Assembly (NCBI RefSeq): GCF_000487995.2
Contig: NZ_CP097562.1
Location: forward strand, 1,051,001-1,115,000
Reading direction: 5' to 3'
Source of the DNA: Mucispirillum schaedleri ASF457
GTDB lineage: Bacteria > Chrysiogenota > Deferribacteres > Deferribacterales > Mucispirillaceae
Length of the DNA: 64,000 nt
In this document: piece after piece, positions 8,910 to 16,189 of the stretch
How the letters are laid out: the number at the start of each line of letters is the position of its first letter
How positions within the stretch are numbered: position 1 is the first letter of the stretch
Notes under the pieces: model-generated
What the model was told of the DNA's origin: nothing
Database searches by the model: none
What the model saw: the letters and a program-made list of their open reading frames with translations, nothing else
Position numbers and translations under genes: made by a program

Positions 8910-9573
8910 TTCTCACCTCATCTCTCATAACTTTACCTTTTTCAAGCTCTATTTCTCGGGCTGGATATTTTTCCCGTAAAAATTTATCGTGGGTAGCCAT
9001 AATTACTGTAGCACCAGTGTCTATACATTCTCTTAATACTGCCATAATATTTTCAGCATTTTCCTGGTCTAAATTACCAGTCGGCTCATCTGCTAAAATA
9101 ATTTTAGGGTCATTAATTAATGCTCTTGCAACAGCTACACGCTGCTTTTCTCCACCTGATAAGTTTTTAACTATATCATCACGCTTTTCAAATATTCCCA
9201 TTCTTTTAAGCAAAGGCCATATACGCTCTCTTGCTGCACTGCGTTTCATATAAAATATATCAAGCCCTAGTTTTACATTATCAAAGACTGATACATTTTC
9301 TAAAAGTTTATAGTCCTGAAATACTACACCTATCTGACGGCGTAAAAAGGGCACTTCTATTCTGCTCATTAAATTAATATCTCTGCTTTCAATAGAGACA
9401 ACTCCACGGCTTGGAAGTAAATCGGCATATATAAGTCTTAAAAATGTAGACTTGCCTGCCCCTGACCTGCCTATTATATATACAAACTCACCACGCTTTA
9501 TTTCCACATTAACATTATTTAAAGCCTGATATTCACCAACAAAGGAAACACCAACATTAACAAACTTTACCAA
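8899..9573 (-). CDS. ftsE: Cell division ATP-binding protein FtsE
   Basis: An ABC ATPase of 224 aa with Walker A GRSGAGKS (35-42), Q-loop VFQDYKLL, signature LSGGEKQR, Walker B ILADEPTGNLD and switch ATHDK. It powers FtsX to activate septal peptidoglycan hydrolysis. The start is a TTG at 9573 with GAGAG upstream. No ATG is available, and MVKFVNVGVSF aligns with the beginning of known FtsE. It is the first gene of the operon; 189 AT-rich bases separate it from the divergent gene at 9763. Confidence 0.94.
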   Translation of the reverse strand: MVKFVNVGVSFVGEYQALNNVNVEIKRGEFVYIIGRSGAGKSTFLRLIYADLLPSRGVVSIESRDINLMSRIEVPFLRRQIGVVFQDYKLLENVSVFDNVKLGLDIFYMKRSAARERIWPLLKRMGIFEKRDDIVKNLSGGEKQRVAVARALINDPKIILADEPTGNLDQENAENIMAVLRECIDTGATVIMATHDKFLREKYPAREIELEKGKVMRDEVRNEL

Positions 9574-9762
9574 TACTTTACTCTCAAAAAATTTTTAATA
9601 TTTTACTAAAAATATTCTAATTATTCAAGTTTTTTATTTTTAAGCATTAATTTACTTTATATATCAACATATTAAAAAAAATCATATTTTTTTAAATTTT
9701 AAGTTTATTTTTTTTGTTAATAGGATTATAATTCAATAACTAAATAAGGTAAGGAGTTTGTT

Positions 9763-11157
9763 ATGCTGAATGATATTATTGAACAGTTTATGAAAAGCAA
9801 AAATATGACTAATTTTGATTTTTCTCTTAGACCAAATCACGATATAGACAATCCTTTTGCTAAAACATCAATGGATATTATTGACAGATTACAGCAGTCA
9901 ATTGAAAAAGCTGATAAGTCAGTTTTAGGTGATGTTCTTTTAGATGAAGCAAAAGAACATATCAATTTTTCCTACAAAATATATAGTCAGGTTGTTAAAA
10001 TGACAGCTGAAGATGAAGGACTTCTTTTTAAAGCCAGACTTATAGAAATCCTTAATGAACTTGAAAGTAAATGTGATAATGAAAATGAACAGTTTGCTGA
10101 TTTATTAGATTTTGCTGCTATATTAACAAATATAATAGAAAACCACATACATGATAACGAATTAAAAAATGCTTTTATAATCACTCTGCTTTTATTTGAA
10201 ACAGCTGAAGAAATGAGAATTAGAAATATACATATTCCTTTTACTTTAGAATTTAAGGATTATATTATTGATAACCATCTTACTTTACTGCATGTTATCA
10301 CAGCAAAGGCACATCAGCATAATGATAAAGAAACAAATAACTTTTTTATAAATGAAATATTACAGTATATAAATAAGTTTGCATATAATAAAAATGTTGG
10401 TATATGCTTTGATATGCTTTATTTTGCATCTTATTTAACAAATGAAGAAAGTGCAGCTGTTATCACTCAGGCTGCAGCAGAGCTGCAAAAACATACTGCA
10501 CATTCTACATCAAAATCTATACTTAATTACATTAATGCAGGCATTATATATGCAGACAAAGGCTCTGATGAAACAGTAGAATATGTATGCAAAAATGTTA
10601 AAGATTACCACTGCATAGGCAATATTGCAAACACATGTATGCTTATAGATGATATAAAATGTGCAGAAAAAATTCTTGAATTTGTTGTGAAGAATAAAAA
10701 ATTACCTAAACAATTTAAACTTTCCTTTTATCAACAGTTACAAATTGTATACTCTTTATTACAAAATGAGACAAAATTTGCTAAAATTGCAAAAGCAAGA
10801 TTTGCACTTGGCGATAAAAACGCTTATTTTGATGCAGTAGATGCCTATACATCACTTGGTATATATGAGCAGGTGAAAGAAGAAATACACAAAACAGCTT
10901 GCAGACAGGTGCCTATATATGATTACTGCAGCTTACTGGCAGATAATAAAGAATTTACATTATTAATAGACAGATTTAACATAATTCAATCTACAAAAGA
11001 TATCAGCGAAGCTGTAAAATTTATGGATGATAAAGGTATTGCTCTGTATGATGATGACACAAATAAAAGGCTGCTTAATATTCTAGAAGAAAAAACTAAA
11101 AATTATAAAAAACTGTCAGCACATGTTAAAAGTCTGCTTGATTTAATTACATTATAG
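9763..11157 (+). CDS. Hypothetical all-helical protein, 464 aa
   Basis: I do not recognise this protein. It has no signal peptide or membrane helix and looks cytoplasmic. The composition suggests alpha helices throughout, in a pattern like degenerate helical repeats (TPR-like solenoid) from about residue 90 on, but no motif is clear. The start is well supported by AAGGAG 7 bases before the ATG. It is transcribed divergently from ftsE and stands alone, 268 bases before the regulator gene. Gln codons are mostly CAG, as in neighbouring core genes. Confidence 0.8.
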   Translation: MLNDIIEQFMKSKNMTNFDFSLRPNHDIDNPFAKTSMDIIDRLQQSIEKADKSVLGDVLLDEAKEHINFSYKIYSQVVKMTAEDEGLLFKARLIEILNELESKCDNENEQFADLLDFAAILTNIIENHIHDNELKNAFIITLLLFETAEEMRIRNIHIPFTLEFKDYIIDNHLTLLHVITAKAHQHNDKETNNFFINEILQYINKFAYNKNVGICFDMLYFASYLTNEESAAVITQAAAELQKHTAHSTSKSILNYINAGIIYADKGSDETVEYVCKNVKDYHCIGNIANTCMLIDDIKCAEKILEFVVKNKKLPKQFKLSFYQQLQIVYSLLQNETKFAKIAKARFALGDKNAYFDAVDAYTSLGIYEQVKEEIHKTACRQVPIYDYCSLLADNKEFTLLIDRFNIIQSTKDISEAVKFMDDKGIALYDDDTNKRLLNILEEKTKNYKKLSAHVKSLLDLITL

Positions 11158-11354
11158 CATATACAATAAAATTTGTAAAAATGATATATTGTGTATATTT
11201 TGTTATAAAATACAAATAATAATTAAAAAATACTTGTAATAACAAAAAAAATGTGTTAAATCCTACTATATGACTATACATTAAGATTACACTTATTATT
11301 TTGTGAAAAAATGTTAAATATTCATTAATTTAATGTATAAATCATAAATATAAA

Positions 11355-11383
11355 TTGACATAAGGAGCAATTATTATGATATA
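11355..11383 (+). promoter_or_regulatory. Possible sigma-70 promoter
   Basis: TTGACA (11355-11360), 17 bases, then GATATA (11378-11383). The -35 is perfect and the -10 weak. It would drive the regulator gene at 11426. It overlaps the short upstream ORF at 11376, so the two readings compete. Confidence 0.4.
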
Positions 11384-11429
11384 TATTAAAAGCTTCATAA
11401 TGAGTTGTGATAAGGAGAATTTATTATGA
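11376..11429 (+). CDS. Possible 17-codon leader peptide
   Basis: An ATG preceded by ataaggagcaattatt opens a 17-codon frame (MIYIKSFIMSCDKENLL) whose TGA overlaps the ATG of the regulator (ATGA). The initiation regions of the two frames are near-duplicates: both read ataaggag...ttattatgat. It could couple translation of the regulator, or it could be an accidental duplication beside the promoter at 11355. Confidence 0.35.
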   Translation: MIYIKSFIMSCDKENLL

Positions 11430-12073
11430 TAGGGAAAAAGCTCAAAGTGCTGCTAAAACAGACTGGCAAAAGGCAAATTGACCTTGCAAGACATTTAGGT
11501 ATCTCTGCATCTCGTTTGTCTAACTATTTAAGTGATAAAAGAGAACCAGATTTCCAAATGCTTTCTGAAATGGCATACTTCCTTGGCGTTGATTTAAACT
11601 ATTTTTCTAACAAAAACTTTAAAAAGAAACGCAAAGATGATATTTTTGAAATAGCTGAAGATGGTTATGTTCATGGCAGCGAAAGAGAAAGCATTGTTAA
11701 AGTTGCCATCTCACCTGTTAATGGCAAAAAGAAAGGTATTACCACAAACACTATTCCTGTTAGTGGTCTTTTCCTTTTAGGCACAAAAAATCCAGAAGAA
11801 AATGTTACTGTGTTTGAAGTAAACAGCGAAGTTCCTGCTTTTATTGCAGGGGATAATGATTACTTTATATGCGTAAAATGCTCTGCTACTCCACTTAATG
11901 ATGGTGATATGATATTTGAAAATGGCAGAAATATGAAATTTTACCGCTTTTACAGAGATAAAGATTTCGTTGTTCTTATTAATATGGAAAACAATAAAGA
12001 ACATTTAAGAGTTACTTCTATGAGCGAATTAGAAGGTTTTCACAAAGTTCTTTGGTTAATAAAAAAATATTAA
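11426..12073 (+). CDS. XRE-family regulator with S24/LexA-like C-terminal domain
   Basis: The N-terminal helix-turn-helix (about 8-62, RQIDLARHLGISASRLSNYL) is of the XRE/Cro type and binds DNA. The C-terminal ~110 residues have the layout of a LexA/CI S24 domain (AGDNDYFICVKCSA, then LNDGDMIF). At the position where S24 peptidases have the nucleophile Ser after AGD, this protein has Asn, so self-cleavage is unlikely and the domain may serve only for dimerisation or ligand sensing (inference). The start has AAGGAG upstream. No prophage genes lie nearby, so a chromosomal regulator is more likely than a phage repressor. Confidence 0.83.
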   Translation: MIGKKLKVLLKQTGKRQIDLARHLGISASRLSNYLSDKREPDFQMLSEMAYFLGVDLNYFSNKNFKKKRKDDIFEIAEDGYVHGSERESIVKVAISPVNGKKKGITTNTIPVSGLFLLGTKNPEENVTVFEVNSEVPAFIAGDNDYFICVKCSATPLNDGDMIFENGRNMKFYRFYRDKDFVVLINMENNKEHLRVTSMSELEGFHKVLWLIKKY

Positions 12074-12234
12074 TCAAAGCAGCTGCAAATCAAAACTGCA
12101 CTTATTATTTATGAGACAAACCAGATTTCTGGATAGATTTTAATATTATATGGTTTGAGTTTTGTATTATACATGGCTCAAACCATTTAGTCCATATTTT
12201 ATAGATTTGTCCAAAAATTTCTACTATATTCACT

Positions 12235-12340
12235 TTAAACCTGATTTTTAATATAAAAAATTTAAATTATATATTATTAAAGTATTGTATAATATATTTA
12301 AAACTATATAGCTTTTTAGATACTCCGCCTTTAATAAGGC
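12235..12340. repeat. Dispersed repeat, inverted-repeat bounded segment
   Basis: About 105 bases running from gcctgatttttaatat to tagatactccgcctttaata, with an AT-rich middle (aaattatatattattaaagt) shared with the copies at 25830 and 46230. It precedes the longer body at 12348. Confidence 0.55.
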
Positions 12341-12345
12341 TAAGT

Positions 12346-12562
12346 AAGACAATGCAGGGACAGGAAATCCCATTGCATAGCATAAGTAATGGGAGCATTT
12401 GCGAACAAGTGTGATTTAAAAAATTCAAGGGGAGCGTATTTTGCGATACAAGGACTTTCCGAGCAAGCAGCGGTGGAATTAAAAGTCCGCAGTTGGACAG
12501 TATTTTTAATATAAATTTATTATGGCATTTTGAGCCTGATTTTATAAGGCGAAAAATCTATC
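12346..12562. repeat. Long copy of dispersed structured repeat
   Basis: The sequence gacaatgcagggacaggaa begins the same body as at 25955. TCCCATT (12368-12374) pairs with AATGGGA (12388-12394). Then come tgatttaaaaaattcaagg, a private insertion of ~70 bases, tttttaatataaatttatta, and the end motif gagcctgattttataaggcg aaaaatcta. It is intergenic. Confidence 0.7.
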
Positions 12563-12640
12563 AGTGTGATATATCATAAAAATATATTATTATTTCTTTC
12601 ATATAAATTTATATACAGCTTGTTTTTTTTGAATAAGTAT

Positions 12641-12670
12641 ATAAAAACTCCGCTCTGCAATACAGAGCGG
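12641..12670 (-). terminator. Rho-independent terminator of the reductase operon
   Basis: The stem ccgctctg/cagagcgg with a five-base loop is followed, on the minus strand, by gagttttta. It lies just after the pentahaem cytochrome stop and ends the minus-strand operon that begins at 19602. Confidence 0.85.
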
Positions 12671-12711
12671 ACAATATATTAATGCAGGATATTTTATAAA
12701 TATCAATGCAG

Positions 12712-13203
12712 TTACTTCACAGTATGCAGAGCACCTGATTTTGTTACAGGTCTTGTTTTGTGACATACAAGACAGTTTTTAGATGGGGTGTTATTCCAGC
12801 TGCCTACGGGAACTACACAGCTTGTGCCACAGTGGGAGCCTGCTCCTGATACAAATCCTGCTCGGGCATGGCTCATTGGATAGGATGTCTCATGACAGCT
12901 GTCACAGAAATCTTCTTTATGACATGTCTGACATGTTGTTCTGTTCCATCTGGATTCTAACCCATGTGTTTTATTCACAAAGGTTACTGTATGGTTTCTT
13001 GGAGCAGTATCTTCATGACAGGATATACATTCTACTCGTTCTTCATGGCACATTATGCATTCGCTCATATTAGTTTTGGCTGCCTGACCATGCTTCTGCT
13101 CCCAGCTGCTGTTATGGGTAGAAGGCTTAGTGGAATCTACTGCTGATGTTACACCTGCTGTAAGAAGAAATAATAAGATGATTAGTAATAAATTCTTTTT
13201 CAT
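12712..13203 (-). CDS. Periplasmic pentahaem cytochrome c
   Basis: A signal peptide (KKNLLLIILLFLLTAGVTSA) leads a 163-aa protein with five CxxCH haem c sites (CIMCH, CISCH, CQTCH, CDSCH, CLVCH) and an extra non-haem CGTSC pair. It should carry electrons in the periplasm. I start at the ATG at 13203; a GTG nine bases upstream directly abuts the porin stop and lacks a Shine-Dalgarno sequence. As the last gene after porin, chaperone and DmsAB-like subunits, it is the likely electron donor to the reductase, matching the place of the MtrA/DmsE cytochrome in Shewanella systems but with half the haems. Confidence 0.9.
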   Translation of the reverse strand: MKKNLLLIILLFLLTAGVTSAVDSTKPSTHNSSWEQKHGQAAKTNMSECIMCHEERVECISCHEDTAPRNHTVTFVNKTHGLESRWNRTTCQTCHKEDFCDSCHETSYPMSHARAGFVSGAGSHCGTSCVVPVGSWNNTPSKNCLVCHKTRPVTKSGALHTVK

Positions 13204-13212
13204 ATCCTGCAC

Positions 13213-14754
13213 CTACCAGATAAAGTTTGCCCAGATACTTAATGTATGAATATCTGGCTGTAAGTCGGCACTTTTAAAAAGGTCTGCATATTCATAACTA
13301 TAATCAACCTGTAACACACACCAGTCTATTGGGCGATACATCGCTCCAATGTATGCCATTGTGGTATTTTCATTTCTGTCTTGTAAACTAACCATATCTT
13401 CTCCATACTGCGGGTAGGATTTTATCGGGCTGTTTCTATACTGATAGTTCTGAACATTTACTCCTGCCCATGCTTCTAGTCTATCTGTAAATACCTGAGT
13501 TATACGAAAACCTCCCATTACTTTAGAATTGCTGTCCTGTCTCTTATATGCTGCTACATCATACCAGTCTACTATTAAACTTAAATAATTGTTTTTATGG
13601 AGTAAACCCACAAGGTCTATATTACCGAATACTCTCTGGTAGTCTCTGTCGCCATAGCTTTCACTGAAATTAAATCGTGTTTCCCAGCCTATTCCTAATA
13701 CTAAATAGTCAGTTATTCCCTGTGTAACCATTACTCCGCCCATTACATATTCACTGCTGCCGCCCAGCATATTTTCATACATGGATATATACGGGTTTAT
13801 ATCGCCTTTATTCTTATCATACTGACCTGCTATGTAGGCTGATATGCCTGTGCGGCTTATATCTATATTCGCATCCAGACCTGCTTCATAAAGCATAGCT
13901 TTACCTATTATGGCTCCTTCCAGATAGATATTGGATGATATTATATCGGGAAAGGATAAGCTCTGGTCTATTCTGCCTCTGGCAGTATGGGTGTTAAAGT
14001 CTCCGCCATCTTCATGTATGAAGTAATTATACTCGGCTCTGATTTTTGTGCCGCTTATCGTTACTGGAACTTCTATCGCTGCTCCTATTAAAGATGTTTT
14101 TAAATTGCTGTAATAGCTGACAGGCAGACCGCCGTATATGTCAAGCTTAAAATAGTCACAGGTATCAAAATGAAAACTGCCGCCGTCTATTTTATACATA
14201 TCTAGATTGTTTAAATATATTCTGCCTGCTGTTATATCTGTATACGGCACTACTCCTTTAAACTCTACATTAGCCTGATATATTCTAAAATTACCATCAT
14301 ATTTACCGTTTAAGCGGGTGTATTCATCATATTTGCGGGAAGTATATAAGCCGTCATAAAACTGGTTATATGAATTTCCTGAATAGCTTGATGACTGGCC
14401 ATCCATTGTGCTGCCACCAATATCTGGAAGACTGTCATAAGCTCCACGAATATTTAAGTTTACATTCACTGTGCCTTGACCTAGTTTCGTTTCACTTAAT
14501 CTCAGACGGGCATACTGATAAATTGACCAGTCTTCATCTTCTCCAAATTTAAATGCAGCTCTTGTTGTTAACCCTATTTTTAATATGCCTGTATCTCCAA
14601 AGCTGAGACCGTTAAGGCTTGCTTTGATACCGTTGGCATTCACATGTCTGCTCCAGCTGTCTGGGGTTACATAAGAATCGCCAACATAGGAATATGCTGG
14701 AACTGCTAAAAACAGAAAAACAACTAATATAATATTTATTAAACTTTTTCTCAT
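13213..14754 (-). CDS. Outer-membrane beta-barrel protein (porin, DmsF/MtrB-like role?)
   Basis: A cleavable signal peptide (residues 1-22, ending VPAYS) is followed by ~490 residues of alternating amphipathic strands rich in Tyr, Gly and Asp, ending ...LSIWANFIW. The terminal aromatic residue is typical of outer-membrane barrels. I do not see a specific family motif. MtrB/DmsF conduits are usually longer (~650-700 aa), so the comparison rests on position between the molybdoenzyme genes and a multihaem cytochrome. The alternative is an ordinary substrate porin. Confidence 0.75.
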   Translation of the reverse strand: MRKSLINIILVVFLFLAVPAYSYVGDSYVTPDSWSRHVNANGIKASLNGLSFGDTGILKIGLTTRAAFKFGEDEDWSIYQYARLRLSETKLGQGTVNVNLNIRGAYDSLPDIGGSTMDGQSSSYSGNSYNQFYDGLYTSRKYDEYTRLNGKYDGNFRIYQANVEFKGVVPYTDITAGRIYLNNLDMYKIDGGSFHFDTCDYFKLDIYGGLPVSYYSNLKTSLIGAAIEVPVTISGTKIRAEYNYFIHEDGGDFNTHTARGRIDQSLSFPDIISSNIYLEGAIIGKAMLYEAGLDANIDISRTGISAYIAGQYDKNKGDINPYISMYENMLGGSSEYVMGGVMVTQGITDYLVLGIGWETRFNFSESYGDRDYQRVFGNIDLVGLLHKNNYLSLIVDWYDVAAYKRQDSNSKVMGGFRITQVFTDRLEAWAGVNVQNYQYRNSPIKSYPQYGEDMVSLQDRNENTTMAYIGAMYRPIDWCVLQVDYSYEYADLFKSADLQPDIHTLSIWANFIW

Positions 14755-14763
14755 GTAGTTATC

Positions 14764-15477
14764 CTAATTTTTTGTTTCTGCAAGAATATTTTTAATATCT
14801 TGAAGAAAAATATAATTTTCATTAATATAACCTTCTGTAAATTCTGCTAATTTGTTATAATAAATTTTCTTGATTGGAGAATTATGAATATTAGCAGTGA
14901 ATTTTTTTATCCATTTAGAAAAATGCTTATTATGGACATAAAGTTGTTTGTCTACTAATATTTCAAGTGATAAATAATCTTTTTGCTCAACTAATTCTGC
15001 ACCTATATTATTATAAAGAGCCATAAGATATGTTTCAAAACCAATATGGTCTTCAGGCTCATTATAAAGTTTTCTTGGGTTTATTTTTTCTATGCTGAAA
15101 AGTTTAAGCATATCATCTCTTGCTTCCTGCATTTCAAGATTATTTTGAGATGTATACACAGATTCTGACATTGGTATTGCCACAGACCCTAAACAAAAAA
15201 GAGAAGTATATTCCATTAGTATCTCTGTATCATAGGCTGCCAGTTTATTATATTCTATACAGTTTCTTTCACTTATAACATTAGATATACCTTCTATACC
15301 ATTGTTTAAAAGTGTATTACTGTCACTTTTCAGCATTATCAAGCACTCTTTTAAATCATTAAGCATTTGGAAATATGTATCACTTACAGGCTCAAAATAT
15401 GAGCGAGAAATAAATTGGTATACAACTTCACTGCCTTTAAATATTTTGTATAAATCATTTAAATAATTTTCTAACAT
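14764..15477 (-). CDS. TorD/DmsD-family chaperone
   Basis: TorD-type chaperones bind the Tat signal and apo-form of a molybdoenzyme until cofactor is inserted. The 237-residue helical protein has the family signature EPEDHIGFE and the upstream EYTSLFCLG...P segment. I start at the ATG at 15477, with AAGGA 8 bases upstream. A longer frame from 15495 has no ribosome site, and its ATG lies in a hairpin stem. Its place right after the Fe-S subunit makes the DmsA-like protein its client. Confidence 0.85.
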   Translation of the reverse strand: MLENYLNDLYKIFKGSEVVYQFISRSYFEPVSDTYFQMLNDLKECLIMLKSDSNTLLNNGIEGISNVISERNCIEYNKLAAYDTEILMEYTSLFCLGSVAIPMSESVYTSQNNLEMQEARDDMLKLFSIEKINPRKLYNEPEDHIGFETYLMALYNNIGAELVEQKDYLSLEILVDKQLYVHNKHFSKWIKKFTANIHNSPIKKIYYNKLAEFTEGYINENYIFLQDIKNILAETKN

Positions 15478-15491
15478 TCTCCATTTCCTTA

Positions 15492-15521
15492 ACATCCAGA
15501 TACTTTTACATATCTGGATGT
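15492..15521 (-). other. Intergenic hairpin between Fe-S subunit and chaperone genes
   Basis: A perfect 11-bp stem (acatccagata/tatctggatgt) with an 8-base loop and no T-run on the operon strand. It may stabilise or process the mRNA to give unequal subunit expression; it is not a classical terminator. Confidence 0.6.
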
Positions 15522-15528
15522 ATATTGC

Positions 15529-16179
15529 TTAGTGTGTTTTAAATATAATATTTAATGGATTTCTTGGTATAATTAAGAAAGATGGTCCTGTATCCTCATT
15601 ATCATTTTGGTAAGCATAAGGAAATTTGTTTTTATTTATAGTAACTGCTGCTGGGTAATCCCTTTTTAACTCATCAATTGGTCCCCAGTGGATTGCTCTG
15701 CCTACACAACTTGCAACACATACAGGCTCCTGCCCATCATTTACTCTGTCTATACACATATTACATTTTTGTGCTGGGTGAGAAATCTGCCATCCACCTT
15801 GTTTTTCAGGTTCCTGATAGTCATCTGCTATACCAATCGCGCCAAATGGGCAGGCAGTAATACAAGCTAATACTCCTATACATTTTTCTCTATCTATAGA
15901 TACTATGCCTGTGTTAGCATCTTTTGAAATTGCATTGCTGGAGCATGCTTTTACACATGCTGGTCTATCACAGTGGTTACAGCTCATAACTAAATTTTCA
16001 ACATTTTGCAATATTGAAGTCCGTGTGGTAACATCATATCCTTCATTAGTTTTTTCATGTCCCACATGTTTTCTCCATCTAACTAAACCTGATTTTACCT
16101 GATTCCAGTCTTTACATGATACAGTGCAGGCATTGCAGCCCATACATCTTGATTGGTCAAATACAAATCCGTATTGCAT
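15529..16179 (-). CDS. DmsB-like four-cluster ferredoxin subunit
   Basis: A 216-aa electron-transfer subunit of the DmsB/NrfC type. It has the Cys clusters CMGCNACTVSC, CNHCDRPACVKAC, CIGVLACITACP and, near the end, CNMCIDRV with CVASC. In the third cluster the second Cys of the usual CxxCxxC is Val (CIGVLAC; codon GTA), so one cluster may be a [3Fe-4S] form. There is no signal peptide, so it would be co-exported with the Tat-bearing catalytic subunit. A strong AGGAGG precedes the ATG, 10 bases after the catalytic gene. Confidence 0.92.
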   Translation of the reverse strand: MQYGFVFDQSRCMGCNACTVSCKDWNQVKSGLVRWRKHVGHEKTNEGYDVTTRTSILQNVENLVMSCNHCDRPACVKACSSNAISKDANTGIVSIDREKCIGVLACITACPFGAIGIADDYQEPEKQGGWQISHPAQKCNMCIDRVNDGQEPVCVASCVGRAIHWGPIDELKRDYPAAVTINKNKFPYAYQNDNEDTGPSFLIIPRNPLNIIFKTH

Positions 16180-16189
16180 GATTATCCTC

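Larger units (their letters stand above)
12074..12711. other. 638-bp intergenic region
   Basis: Convergent space between the XRE regulator and the cytochrome gene. It holds two repeat segments (12235-12340, 12346-12562) and the terminator at 12641-12670. I see no gene. Confidence 0.7.

Noticed and set aside
11426-12073. Prophage repressor marking a prophage
   Set aside because: No integrase, structural or lysis genes occur nearby, and the S24-like domain lacks the nucleophile Ser.
15492-15521. Terminator between the DmsB-like and TorD genes
   Set aside because: The stem is perfect but there is no T-run on the minus strand, and the chaperone gene's ribosome site follows at once.
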